Assembly: GCA_004352715.1 (NCBI GenBank)
Contig: SCFE01000059.1
Coordinates: 974,184-1,038,183 of the forward strand
Source of the DNA: Hofstenia miamia
Taxonomy: Eukaryota; Xenacoelomorpha; Acoela
Direction of reading: 5' to 3'
Length of the DNA: 64,000 nt
Part shown: in pieces, positions 37,392 to 50,289 of the stretch
Layout: every line of letters starts with the position of its first letter
Position numbering within the stretch: the first letter of the stretch is position 1
The notes under the pieces: generated by a model
What the model was told of the DNA's origin: nothing
Databases searched by the model: none
What the model saw: only the letters and a program-made list of their open reading frames with translations
Translations under genes and position numbers: made by a program

Positions 37392-40344
37392 GAATTTTGT
37401 TACTTTAGGAACCAATTTTTTACAATATTTTGTTTGTGAATCTGTAGACACATAGCTTAAAAAGCCCTAATTTACAATAATTTCATAAACCCTATGATGT
37501 TAGTTATATTCATTCATTTGCGTTGAATTTATCTTTTCACAGTATCTATTCCATATGCTACAGCCAAATAATATTATTGTTTAAATGTAGCCAATTTTTT
37601 TAAGGTTGAGGAATTTTCAAAAATCCCATGAGATTAGAATTGTTCAAAATGTAACAATTTATCTATTCATATTACATAATTTTTAAATACCATTGACATT
37701 CTATATACAAAGAATTTACATTGTTGGAATTACATTTTATGATTAATTTTCTTTGGTAACAATAGTAACTAACAATTATTTTCAAATGAAAATATTGAGA
37801 AAGATAAATACATGCTTCACAGATGACAAATGTCAATTGCAAAAATAAAAAACTTTACCACAACAACGATTACATGTTTTATTTTATTTACATACTTCAT
37901 ACTTGCATTTTGTTAATGGTATGTGACTCGCTTATTTATGTGGCTTAATTTAGTTTACATGCTTGTTTTTTTATTAACATATATGACATTGGAAAATACT
38001 AAATTAATTTAGTTTAAATTGTTTAGTTTATATACTTATTTTTTTATTAACATACATAACATTGGAAAACTAATCATAAAATGTAATTCCAAAAATGTAA
38101 ATTCTTTGTATATAGAATGTCAATAGTATTTAAAAATTATGTACTATGAATAAAAAATTGTTACATTTTGAACAATTCTAATCTTATAGGATTTTTGAAA
38201 ATTCCTCAACCTCTAAAAAAATTGGTTACATTTAAACAATAGACTGCAACAAAAACCAATATATTCCAATGACGTCAGAGATACACAGACGGCCAAAGTA
38301 CACAATTACATCATAGCCATGCCCACCAAGGTCAAAAGGCCAATTTGTGTAACGGGGTACGACCCCATTATTAATACTGTCATTGACCAGTAGTCCCATG
38401 AATTTTTCTAGTTCATCTCTTGTTAGATTCCAACATCTATCCTTTCATTATCAAAAGCATTTGTACAATCAACAATAAAATTCAGCATCCAATTATCAAA
38501 GAGAAGATTCCATGCATCTAATGAAGTTATGATGCCAGCACAAGCTCATGTTACATTTTCATGCTGGGTTACAATATTTTGTCGTGCATTCTACAATGTC
38601 CAGCTCCCTGTGTATTTTCAATTATTATCCATCTCATGCTCAAAGTGAATTATTTTCATTGTCAATCTCTTCATGACTGCTATGTGACAGAGGTCTAAAT
38701 CTTCATCACTGCTGCTTGTTGAATATGAAATATCATGTAATAGCTGATCATCATTATTCTCCTCTGCCTCTTCTAAATCTTGTTCAGTGTCATCTCCAGA
38801 TTCATCACTTAGAAGATTTATCATTGTTTGCAGAAAACGTTGAGCTGAAATTCGTTCAGACATTACAAATTACAAATGATACTGGCATGCTTGAAATTTT
38901 TACACCTTTGCAGCAATTCTATCAAATGAAATTGAAGTATATTTAGTAATCCATGATAATTTGGTACAATTAGCTGCAAAACTCTTGCTGCAAAATATTC
39001 GCACCTCGCGAAATATTTACATAAACTATTCACACCCTTTATATTATTTTAATAGGACAATACAATTTATGGACATGAATATTTACATGAATTTATGTTT
39101 TAAATATTATTTATAATATGTTACTAAGGTTTTGGGTATATATGTAGTAATTTACAAATTGTAAAATAGAAATCGTCAATTGGCGGGTTTTGGAGCCTTT
39201 ATGTATATTAAAAGTCTGACGCTTCAGTGTTAATTATTAAACACTATTTAGTATGTTGTGATTATTCTTCATGATATCCTCTTAATGAAGGTGAGCTTGT
39301 TATAATAAAACCAGAAAGGTTTTAAGCATATTTTTTTTCAAATTAAGTAAAAGACAATCTCTTATTCTTAATGAAGTTATAACAAAATGTTATACAAAAT
39401 TAGGAACTCAATTCGTAATTGGAACAGAATGTATTTGAAGTACATTAAAGATAAAGAGGTCAAGAATAGGATCGAAATTAATTAAATTCTTGGCACACCA
39501 TTTGTCTTTCTATGTAATAGATCTAACACTTTTGATGCTTATATTTGAATACTTTTTTAAAATAGCTCTAGTATTAGTCAATGATAGAGGTTTACTAATA
39601 ATAGATTTCAATATTTGCATGCAAGAAAACTACAAATATTTGAAAAACAATTGAAAGAGTACCATATTTAAAAATAGTCTGTTATGATTTCAAAGTAATA
39701 ATTGACATAAGGTAGGCAACAGTAGCGCAGACAATAAAAAATCAGGGGTGGCAAAACCATTTCCCTGAGGGAAGTAACTAAATCAACAGCTTTTAAATAT
39801 ATAAAGGTGGCTGATAATTTCGTTTTGTTAATCATTTTAATTTTCACAATTTTAAGAGCTTCATCAGTTATCTCTGATTAATTCAAGCGATGGCAATGAT
39901 CAAGAGACTACCCTGAAATTTTCTAACATCTCTAAGTGATCTTAGTTGAAATGGAGCATCTGAAATGATATTTTGATTTAGAAACCTTCAAAACGAAAAC
40001 CCAAAATTGCCAGAACATTTTTCCGATACACTGAATTTCCATTTTATTTACCGATAATTTCAGAGATAAGTAGAAAATTTTCTGATGCTAACAATCAAAT
40101 CTTCAGAGGCCTTTGCTTTCTTAATGCAGTAAATATTGATTTTTTAATTGTCGCAAAAATTATATTATTTGGCTGTAGCATATGGAATAGATACTATGAA
40201 AAGATAAATTCAACGCAAATTAATGAATATAACTAACATCATAGGGTTTATGAAATTATTGTAAATTAGGGCTTTTTAAGCTATGTGTCTACAGATTCAC
40301 AAACAAAATATTGTAAAAAATTGGTTCCTAAAGCAACAAAATTC
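37392..40344 (+). repeat. Nested inverted-repeat structure of about 3 kb
   Basis: The outer arms at about 37392-37575 and 40160-40344 are reverse complements. For example, CTGTAGACACATAGCTTAAA on the left pairs with TTTAAGCTATGTGTCTACAG on the right. Directly inside the left outer arm is a second inverted pair, 37577-37745 with 38072-38241 (AATCCCATGAGATTAGAATT against AATTCTAATCTTATAGGATT). The inner loop of about 325 bases contains its own short duplicated block (TTTTTTTATTAACATA twice). The space between the arms contains a piggyBac-like fragment. No flanking duplication is convincing, so this may be several insertions and not a single transposon. Confidence 0.75.
38270..39229 (-). mobile_element. 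piggyBac-like transposon, 5' half
   Basis: The element end at 39229 abuts TTAA (39230-39233), the piggyBac target. Reading inwards on the minus strand it starts CACTGAAGCGTCAGAC and then contains CCCGCCAATTGACGATTTC. The start codon at 38863 opens MSERISAQRFLQTMINLLSD, then an acidic stretch (DESGDDTEQDLEEAEENNDD), typical of piggyBac N-termini. Beyond a stop at 38618, broken frames read LDAWNLLFDNWMLNFIVDCT and NLTRDELEKFMGLLVNDSIN. Both match the conserved start of the piggyBac transposase core (F..ff....l...v..TN, then W..l...El..f.gl). The catalytic aspartates are not present, because the sequence runs into the inner inverted repeat near 38245. Inactive. Confidence 0.75.
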
Positions 40345-41069
40345 ACTGGCCCTTTTCTGTTTTTTTAATATTTTGGATATTGTTGGAGTGAACGCATGAG
40401 TGCTGTACAAAAAAACAAACACATTCTGATATCAGTAGACGCACATTTCTGCAGCAACTGTCCAAAGAGTTTAGGAAAGACGTTGATATTCAAACTACTC
40501 AATGACCTTTTGCCCTAACTCTCCAAAAGCGAGTCACTTTTCAAATTCCCTCTTTGTGGGAAGTGCCGGGCTGTCATATTGATCAACTATTTTGACGAAT
40601 AGCTTTTAAATACTTCTTTTGTTTTTGTTAGTGCATATATATGTGTTGCTCGATAAAAATTGCAATGTAGATATATCTTTATCAACTTTGTCGACCAATT
40701 GTATCTATGTTCATATATTGCACCAAATATTAGAAACATGCAGAAAAAATATAAGTTTTTATAACAGTCTATTTTTTCAGCTAATATGTAGAAACCACTT
40801 GTATAGCAAGGGTATAATAATATAACTTTTTTATGAATAGTGTATCGTGAAAACATATTTAGCTTATGTAACAAATTTAACTTTGAGGTCATAGCAGTCG
40901 TGAATTGATGGGTATGGCGCTTAAAGGTATATCTAAACACTACTTTTTTTCTATGTGGTATTATCGGAAGAAAAATTGGTCGACTTGAACTTTGCAAATA
41001 TAAAAAATAGTAAATGATTACTGAGGAAAAACCACTTGTACAAAAAAATTATTATAATTTAAAATTTCA

Positions 41070-41103
41070 AAATCGTCAATTGACGGGTTTGGCGCTTCTA
41101 GAG
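41070..41103 (-). mobile_element. Second piggyBac-like terminal sequence
   Basis: On the minus strand, TTAA (41107-41104) is followed by CTCTAGAAGCGCCAAACCCG and then TCAATTGACGATTTT. This is the same inner motif as the end at 39229, in the same orientation. A diverged subterminal copy (ATTGATGGGTATGGCGC) lies at about 40902-40922. The rest of this element, if any, extends left towards 40345. No transposase motif is clear there, although a 136-codon open frame spans 40587-40997. Confidence 0.6.
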
Positions 41104-41107
41104 TTAA

Positions 41108-41625
41108 AGCAGTCTATGGGCTTTTTTTCTAAATTCCATTGAATGAGATTCAGACATTGATGTTGGAAGCATCATATGGTTTTCGCCACTGAAACGGCAC
41201 CCATCTGTTTCAATTTAGAAATTTTTTGTACAGAAGAAACAATCGCAAATATTCACGGAGGCATTCTCATCAAACTGTGGATATTTCCCAAGTTGAGCAA
41301 ATGTGACTTCAAACAAGCCATTTTTAGAGTCTGCCGGCAAAAAGCCCGTTTTGATACGTGCATTGATAAATTTACACAATGTAATTATATGTTAATTAAA
41401 ACTTGAAGACTTCCATGTCGGTAGACACGTGATCATCAATTTGTTTTTTTATTAATATTCCTAAGTTTATGTTTGAAAAATAACAGTCAATCTTTATTTT
41501 GAGGGCATTTAAATCAAAGTATGATAAAAATTAAAACAGTGAGATGGGTGGCACACAGTGCATATGCACGAGATAAAATTGATGGCAACACATATCTCAA
41601 TTAACAAAATTTCGTGCATTTTCCG
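41108..41625. other. No firm gene seen
   Basis: A plus-strand frame at 41176-41406 reads NIHGGILIKLWIFPKLSKCD, then FKQAIFRVCRQKARFDTCID. I do not recognise it, and it may be an orphan exon or chance. Confidence 0.3.
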
Positions 41626-42326
41626 CAGATTAATCGTACGTATGTTTTGCTTTTAAATTTTAAATGAAATAATGCGCAAGAACACAAATATAACATATTG
41701 AGTTTATTGTATAAATCAATGACATTATATTTTTTCTGCAATAAATTGTCGGGAAAATTTTTATATTAAATGCAAATTTTCTGTTACAGCGCATATATAA
41801 TGATTTTTTTTTGGAGTGGAAATCTTCGTTGTATCTATCTAGAATTTAAAGGAATAGAGATAGAGATAGGCAAAGAAAAATGAGGATATTAAAATAATCA
41901 AGGAGCTCGCAAATAAATGAAAATGCTGTTAGAATTTAAAATCGACGTTCATTAAAATAAATTTTAAATTGCTTNGATTACTCCTACGTATGTTTTGCTT
42001 TTAAATTTTAAATGAAATAATGCGCAAGAACACAAACATAATAACATATTGAGTTTATTGTATAAATCAATGACATTATATTTTTTCTGCAATAAATTGT
42101 CGGGAAAATTTATATTTTAAATGCAAATTTTCTGTTACAGCGCATATATAATGATTTTTTTTGGAGTGGAAATCTTTCGTTGTATCTATCTAGAATTTAA
42201 AGGAATAGAGATAGAGATAGGCAAAGAAAAATGAGAATATTAAAATAATCAAGGAGCTCGCAAATAAATGAAAATGCTGTTAGAATTTAAAATCGACGTT
42301 CAATAAAATAAATTTTAAATTGCTTT
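41626..42326 (+). repeat. 350-bp direct repeat joined by a single N
   Basis: 41626-41974 and 41976-42326 are about 97 percent alike by eye (both contain CGTATGTTTTGCTTTTAAAT and both end AAATTGCTT), with one N exactly at the junction. This is best read as two overlapping contig ends, perhaps from two haplotypes, joined without merging. Nothing codes here. Confidence 0.85.
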
Positions 42327-44287
42327 CTAATTAAAATTCATAAAGCACTTAAAAACAACACATTGAAAAACTTGACTGCAATTATTACAAAAATGTTACT
42401 CGCTAGAAATTCCTTAATAAACTATAATTGATTTTATGATTTTATCAAGTTTTTATTGCTAAATAATTCAATAAAGCAAATGATACATAATTGCAATACC
42501 TCACACTAAATCCACAACTAAGGGTTTTGGTTAATATAGTCTCTTGAACTAGTTCATTTCCTCCCACACAAATTTCTTGTAAGTAAAAAGTGTAATATTT
42601 ACTCTAATCGCAAGTTAGGCGTAATAAATTCAATTACGCAAAGTATAGCCTTTCTTTCTAAAAGTTAATAAGACATTTCATAGATTAAGTGAGGTACTAC
42701 ACCTTGCTGGAAAATATTTATCTTCAGCGTATGCGTAAATGATATACACAAACTAGTGGATTATGAAATTATTATATAAGCTCTAAACTATTTAAACTTT
42801 GCAAATTTCATGAAAACAATATCATGTAAAGCCATAACAAAGTACTTGGAGGGTATTCAGTCAAAATTATTCAAATTATAATGGAATTCAAGGTCTCATC
42901 TCCACTAGAACACAAAGTCCTGAGGTTAACTCCGAAATAATTAACGGGGACTCTCTAAATTTGGGAGATAGGCCAACAATTGTTTAAGAAAAATTTTATG
43001 TAAAAAATATTTCGAAAGAGAAAAAGAGACTTAATAACACTTTTCAAATTAAGTTGTCCTTCAAAATTTATGAATTTCTTTAAGTAAGGAAATGTTTTTA
43101 GAAATAGCTTGTTTTTATATTTACAAGGAAGCAAAATATATGGATCAATGAAAATCAGGGGTGTATGCATGTTTTCAAACTGGGAGGGGGCATACGCAAC
43201 TGATCAAAATCTTCAAATTCAGCATTTCCCATATAATGCTAAATACAAGGTTAGTGAAATACCAAAAAATGCAAAATATTTAGATTTACCATTTTTTGTT
43301 TATATCAGATTGATTATAGTCAGCAGAAATTATTTAGTAAATTTAAATTTTGAGTGAACGTAAAACAATCGGAATGATTTAAATTCTCCAATGTTGTTTC
43401 CTTAAAGAATAAGTAAAAGAGGCACAAAAAGAAGTCTAAATATAGTAACCGATTACGAATTCGATATATTCAAATTGGTCTTGAAAGGTTAACAATTTTG
43501 CAAATAAGCCATAGAAGAATTGGTATATCACTAAAATTATTAATCTATCACATAGCAATGACCATTCTAGACATGAATGTGGCATTCCATGATTTGGATT
43601 GTGTATGCAAGTCCAAGCCTTCTTCTCGGGGCTGGTCGTGTTCCACGCCAGTAGTAGGAGTTGTAATATAGTTTTTTAAATCCAGAGTAAACCATAAACA
43701 GTTGTTTATGAGAAATTGAATGATATTACATTGCGTAAGTGATAAAGATAATGAGTGCCTGCAGTCATTTTTTGAATCTTTTTTAATTAATCTTTTGCTT
43801 CATAGAGGCCCAAAAGCACTTCACTATGAATTTGATTGGACAATTTTCATAATGAATTGAACAACATGTGCATAGGTGCATATCCGCACCATTGAATGCG
43901 TAGTCGTCTTTTTTATCGCTTAGGGAAATATCATTTCTTATAATTAAGTTACCAAAATTTTCTACCGACTTACATCAACTTACATCAGTACAAAGTAAGT
44001 GGAATTTTCATAAACGCTCTTTGCTTGTAGCAAACAAAATTTGAATGTTAGACGCATTGCACCAGCCAAAAATGCAGGGCTGGTTAAACTTAAAGGAATT
44101 TTTTTTGCCATTTGCAAAGTTTAAGTTTTCAAGTGAATTTTTTCTTGTATTACAAATACCAATTAAAATATTAAGCAAAACCCCGGCCCAATTTGCTATG
44201 TATAAAATCGGGCCCAAGCCTGGCCCATCCCGACCCAACTTCAGGCCCAACCCAATTCCACCTCTGGCGTCTTGGGTGCTATGGTAA
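42327..44287. other. No gene seen; GC-rich patch at 44185-44270
   Basis: AT-rich spacer. The patch reads CCCGGCCCAATTTGC and GGCCCATCCCGACCCAACTT and resembles the other GGCC-rich patches in the window. Confidence 0.5.
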
Positions 44288-45560
44288 TTGTGAAACCCTT
44301 TTTTATGCGATAGCATGTTTTCAGATTTTAGGAATGCGTTTATTTGAATTGTTTTTCTAAGAGCTTGCTGAAACGAATATAGATGGGTCTATAATAGTTT
44401 GCGTTTAAGTTGTCATCTTATTTATATATTATGGAGTTATATCTGATTTTTTAGCATGTCTGGAAATTCGCAATCAATAATAAATTGATTAAATACTAGC
44501 ATTTAATAACAATAATGGAAAATTATCGGAAGCGGTTGATTTTAAAATAGATTTATGGACGTATCGCCATTTAATTGATTAAAGAATTTTTGCCGAGTTT
44601 TACTTAAATTTTTTGTTCTTAATTGCTTATTTTCTTTCTTTGATCTTTCGTAATTGGTCCAATTAGTCTTTGTCAGCTCGGATTTCGCAAGATGAAGTAA
44701 TTTTCCTATAATTGATGCTAGTTCACGCACTTTATCGTTGGTGTTTAAAAAAAGAAATTTAATTGTTTACTATCTTAACCCTTCGCTTTGAAATTGGTGC
44801 AACAGTGATTAAATGTCTTTTACATTTCTTTTGCAATGTAATTATTTTGATTAATCATTTGAGGTCCAGAATTTAATGTGTAAATAATATTTAAATCGGG
44901 TGTTTTTGAGGGCCTTTTCTATTTTTACATCTAAGTAAAGGTGTGTTTACAGCTTATCAATGAAATATAATATTTCGTAATCGAGTGCTCAATTAGCACA
45001 AATTCAGCTGTAAACAGCTGTGAAAGACGATCAATTAATAAAACTAATGAAATCAAAAGAATGCGTAATCGAGCTTATCAATTGCGCTAATACTGCTATA
45101 AACACTTGAAAGACGATCATATTTCCACAATTGAGATGAAAGACGTGATCAAACCACTTTTGATATTTCGTCTTTCATTCCTTTCCTAATTAGTCATTAC
45201 GCTAGTGTAAACATTGAATCAATTATATTCATTCGAAACTAGGCATGCAACAGGAAAGGATCACAACCCAATTGCTTTAAAAAGTTAAAGAAAAAACGTT
45301 TCTGTGGGATGTCTCTAATCCCAAATGTTTTGAATTATAAGATTCAATTGACATTAGTCAGCTGTAAACGCTGTATCAATGACAAATAAAAGTGTGATAA
45401 ACAAGTTTAATTGAGACGCTGTAAACAGCGTATCAACAACAATGCATTCTTCTTAATTTAGAGGTATTATAATTCATTGATAAGCTGTAAACCCACCTTA
45501 AGGTATATAATCTCTTGCATATATGATTGTGAAATTGCTTGCTTTGAATAGGGAACAAAA
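44288..45560 (-). mobile_element. Second copy of the 31-kb LINE family, split by a MITE
   Basis: The minus strand matches the LINE at 30964-32895 in the linker and RT start. KTNWTNYERSKKENKQLRTK (about 44600-44665) compares with KTNWTNYEKSKKVIKQLRTK in the other copy. The RT-proximal DNA at 44310-44420 aligns with 31140-31260. Several internal deletions are present. The LINE sequence is interrupted at 44938 by the MITE and resumes at 45502 (GGTATATAATCTCTTGCATATATG, matching 32030-32060 of the other copy). Dead copy. Confidence 0.75.
44939..45498 (+). mobile_element. PIF/Harbinger-type MITE (560 bp) inserted in a LINE
   Basis: The ends are AGGTGTGTTTACAGCTTATC and, inverted from the right, AGGTGGGTTTACAGCTTATC, with TAA on both sides (44936-44938 and 45499-45501). 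The LINE copy at 32 kb supplies the empty site, so the insertion and the 3-bp duplication are directly demonstrated. The inside carries many short copies of GCTGTAAACAGC and GAAAGACGATCA in both orientations. No coding sequence is present. The terminal AGGTGTGTT links it to the MITEs at 8958 and 14356. Confidence 0.88.
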
Positions 45561-48500
45561 GATATAGTAGTAGGATAGAACAAGTAGCTATATTAAATAT
45601 CTCGAAGTTTAGGTTTATCAAGAAAATTTCCTTGTTTTTGGAAATAATTGAATTAAAACATATTTGACATTCACCACGTATTCAATACGAAAAATCCAAT
45701 TTCATGCTATATCACTCTCAATTCATTGCAGTTACAAGCCACTTAGTCATTCTGTGTTTGGGGCAGATCGCAAATATCTTTAAACTATTATGATAGAGAT
45801 AAAAAGAGCCTTTTTTGTTGTAAATCATAGTGTGCATATTAAAGTATATGCTTAATGTTTGAATGTAACTAGCAATATAATTGGTAAATTCATACTTTGA
45901 AAGATTTAATTTCAATTTTTCTGAAATTTACTAATAACTTTTGTAATAATTGCTTAGCATTCGTTCCCTTGCCCCCTTAAAGCCGGTACTGACAACGTAA
46001 TATACGTAAACAGCAAAACAAGAAAACTGTGGATTAAGATTTTAGAGAACACTCAGTTTACTGTTAATTTATGATATTTTGCAAAATTGAAAACTTTTCC
46101 ATGCTCGAGTTCCAATCCCATGGACATATTGTGGCCAGAGCAAATTATAATAAATAAATAAATCCAGCTGGTAAATAACATCATGATTGAATTGCTGAAT
46201 TTTTTAATAAAATGTTTTTTGAATTTATTTTTTTCAATTTTGATAGTCTTAGAATGAAATATTGAATTATACGCTTAGCACAAGAATAAAAATTGAATTT
46301 AGATAGGCACGTCATTTTTTCTTTCATAGTCAAGTAACTTTGACCTGATATTTTTACTCATCATTATTTGAATTGTTTTACTGTTGTTTTTTATCTTTTC
46401 ATACCTATTAGAATGCCTGTTGACAAATACCATTTTAAGTTTGCACATTTGCTAGGACTTTAGACAATCAAGACCCTGGTCTGACAATAAATGCTCAGTA
46501 ACTGTGATTATGACAATGTCCATTCCTATGTTTCAGAAGTATTTTGCGTGGATGAATTTAACTGATCGTAGAAAAGTTATTTAAAAAGTAAATTCCGGTC
46601 AAATATTTTTAAAACTTTTAACATATCGTCAGAGTAAAAAAACTTCAAATACAATACGTGTTTGAATGGGGATACATTTTACGAAATTCTAAGTTTTGGC
46701 AGAATATATTTGTTATACTTTATATAAATCTTTAAACTAATATATGGATTTTAAATGTACATCAACTTATAGTTAAAAAATTATGGGAGATTATATTACA
46801 TTATAATTACGAGTTGAAAACATAAATAGAATTGCAAATTTAAATTTGCATACGAGATTAAATCTCATACTTCCATTGAAATTAATCCATTTCACAACTC
46901 ACGAGTACCATATTTTTATTTGGAGTCATCGTAAAGACTGACTAAAATGGAATAACTTTCCATATAATGTAATTTTTAGTGGAAATAGCCATGAATTTAG
47001 AGGAGGTTTTCGCAGTTGTCATTTGTGATTTTCTCACACCAAATTTATTTTTTTGTGGTAGTATTTGATTTCTTAACATAAATAAAGAGATTATCTATCA
47101 TCTTGTCATTCGATATTTTAATGTGATTTCAACACAATAAAATAGCCCCGTATGAATGAAAGCAATATCTTCTTTGCTAAGGTAAATAAACGTAGATTTA
47201 TACTTTATTCACACAAAGAAATAGTGAAATTTATTAAAAACGTGGGCCTCCGCTAATTAAGTTATCATTGGAATTAAGTTCTCACAATTGGATTGACATT
47301 TGCTGCAAGTGAATGTACCTGAGATTTTTAGGCAAAAATTCATTTCAACTTGAAAAGGAAAATTACTGAACACATGTATTTACTGTACTGTTGAAATGTA
47401 TGGTTACCATTTGAAAACACATGATTGTATTTCTTGCAGAATAATAAAGGTCGGCTAAATCTTTTTTAAGAATAACTTTTGAAATTTTTTGTTTTCTATT
47501 AAATTTTAGCAGTAAATCACAATAATTAATATAAAGCTAATATGATAAACTCATATAATTGGTCTACATACTACTATTACGAGATAAAGTACAACGTTTG
47601 TGAATCCCACTGATGATAGCGTAGCGATTCCAAAGGTGTGTTGGAGCCGTTCTATTGTTACCTCTACTACTAAATATTTGAGACTGGCAGTCAATTAGTA
47701 GCGAATGTTTCGAAGCGCAGGGAAAATTCCGTATATAAATTTGTTGACTTTTCCCTTTAACCTTAAAAAGGTATTTTTAGTTATAATGGGTTTGTTTTCC
47801 GTTTGCGTTATAAAAAAATGTGAATCTATTAAGTTATCAAGTACATGTATGCCTTTTCCTTATATTTAAGGACAAAGATCTGAGACGGAATGATTTTATA
47901 ACTAAATTAATAATCGAAATCTAGAAGAACAAAGAAAGTTTAATCTCGAGGTCTAATTTGATGCAACCAAAGCAATAAACATCTGGAAAATGTTAATTTA
48001 CAGCAAAATAGGAGCATAACAAAACTAACGTATTAGTGTTTTTTGTCAACTGTTGCACGTAACAAACTTTTGACTAATGAGATTTTTTGTATTAAGATTG
48101 CTGATATTGTATTTAGTTAATGTACAAATACATTTATTATTTTATTCTTATTTCCTAATTTCAACCTGAAATGTTCAGGTAGGTTGAAAGGCCATATTTA
48201 TAATGAGTAGAATCGAGGCAGACATTAGATACCACAAAACGACTTCAACCTACAAGCAGATGATCCAAAAACCAACTCATGAATCAGAACATCACCGTCT
48301 AACAAAAAATTGTGTTTTGACATTTTTGACTAGGGAAAAATCGGAACCAATGTGTTAATGTGAACAAACAGTAGAAAAAATTCATAACTAAGAGATTGAT
48401 CATAAAGCATTGAGAGCCATTAAACGTTGGAAATTCGGTTTTTAAGACTTGCATAGAATTTTGCAAGAATTGTACTAATCGCGGGTTGCATCTAGGGATT

Positions 48501-48780
48501 ATGAATTATGAATAACAATGCAACATCAAGCTTCATTGGTCCAAATTTAAAATAAGATAACCTTTAAGTCTAAATGTCAACAATATTAAGAGCTTTTTAA
48601 CTGAGGTTTCTGAGAGGTTTTAGCTTCAAAATAACACTTACATGTCCAATGAGCGTATTTGCTAATTGCACGCGCGTCGCTCGTTGGCCAAATATTGAAA
48701 CCACGAGCGGCCAAGTCTATTTAAGGCCCCGTTTGCACTGGTTTAACTTGAGGCCCACCAATTCAATTGCTATTAAAGAC
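45561..48780. other. No gene seen
   Basis: AT-rich spacer with only short open frames. A 100-codon frame starting at 48649 overlaps the GGCC-rich repeat and is a composition artefact. Confidence 0.5.
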
Positions 48781-49125
48781 AGAGATGTACATGGGCCAAG
48801 TAGGGCATGGCCGGGAAGGGCAGGGAAAGGACCTCTACAGGGATTGAGGAATTTGAAAAATGTGGCAACATTTCACAACTCAAATGAAGTAAATGCAATT
48901 ATATTTATAAGAAATGTGCAGAAGAAGAAAATTTACATTTTGAAATTTTAAATTAGTATCATATGCTAAAGCTCAATTTAAGATTTTCAACGTCAGTCTG
49001 TAAATGTTATCATAAGTTTCTAAGATACGAAACATTGGTCTAGCAAACCGAAAAAATACCAAATTTGGCACGTAAATCTAAATGGGCCTGTTTTAGCCTT
49101 AACATTTCGGCACATGTCCATCTCT
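48781..49125 (+). repeat. GGCC-rich repeat with short inverted ends
   Basis: The left end is AGAGATGTACATGGG and the right end, inverted, is AGAGATGGACATGTG. The left interior is rich in GGCC and GGG (GGCATGGCCGGGAAGGGCAG). Patches near 12480, 22660-23325 and 44200 share the composition and, in part, the ...CATCTCTG end. Possibly one dispersed family. No coding sequence. Confidence 0.45.
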
Positions 49126-50289
49126 AGTGAAACTAAGTTAGCTTAAATGTATTAAGCTTTCTCTAAAACCATACAATATCCACAACTACTGAGCAATATT
49201 TGGATTACTCTGTTAAAATTTTCGTGATCAAAATTTGGCCATGGCATTACTAAAAGTAACGCATTAACTAGTTTGTTGGTAAACTTGAAATAAAGGCAAA
49301 ATTGTAAATCTTTGGACACTGGGTTTTTATGCCCCACACAACATATTGTGTGCCTAATCTTTATATATACCTTAAAGAATATATTTCAGTATTGCAGTAA
49401 ATGAGCCTGTTTTTATATCGCTTCGCAATTTTTGCTTATGGCCACGTAATTGGATTGTAGAGCTGCATTTATTCAAGAGATATATTTGATGTATTTTGAG
49501 GTGATTTGGATTTATGAGCCCACTCTATTATATTTAGAAAACTAGGTAAGTTTTCTGTTTAGCTTTTTCTTTGACAGAAACTAGAAAATTTAGAGCAATT
49601 GTTAATGTGCAAACCAATTCATTTAAAAATCAAATGTAACTTGGATAATTTCAGAGTGATATATTTTTTGAAATAAATTGGCGTCATATGCACTCAAATG
49701 GAGGGCACCGATTGGTAGAACGATTATTTTTTGTTTAAAGAAATTTGAAACAAATTCAAGAATAACCGATTAGAGGAGAAAAAACAACAGAAATTATTAA
49801 CAACTTTTTGGAAAATGTTTTATGAAATGAACTGCAGGACTAATCATATTTTTATAATAATTAATAATATTAAAAATATCTTTCTGAAAAAAATCGCCTC
49901 ACATATAAATATATTTTTAATTAAATAAATTTGATTGCCTAGCTTTTACATGCACGAGCCGCCACTGGTGAAGAGGAGTTATTTGCCAAATTTCAAAGTG
50001 ATTGGAACACTTAAGGAAAATAAGCAAGGGTGCAATTTCGCCCCTTCCAAATAAGCGATGTATGTAAAAATAACCTAAAAAATAAGGTTAAAGACATTGA
50101 TTGGGTAGTTTGATTATGCAAAATGTGATTAATTACCCTATATTTGCAAAAAAGTAAGAAGAAGAAAAATCTAAATTCAGAAATTGTTTGAACAATAAAA
50201 ATACTGATAACAATTCCAAAAGCGACAAGAAAAAAAAATGCAAACGAAATAAAATAAAACAAAACAAGAAATATTTATAAATATGAATG
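49126..50289. other. No gene seen
   Basis: AT-rich spacer. Short minus-strand frames are not recognisable. Confidence 0.5.

Noticed and set aside
40587-40997. A 136-codon minus-strand gene
   Set aside because: It lies between piggyBac-like ends, its composition is like other chance frames, and no transposase motif is visible.
48649-48951. A 100-codon plus-strand gene
   Set aside because: It overlaps a GGCC-rich dispersed repeat, has no family pattern and no supporting splice or neighbour evidence.
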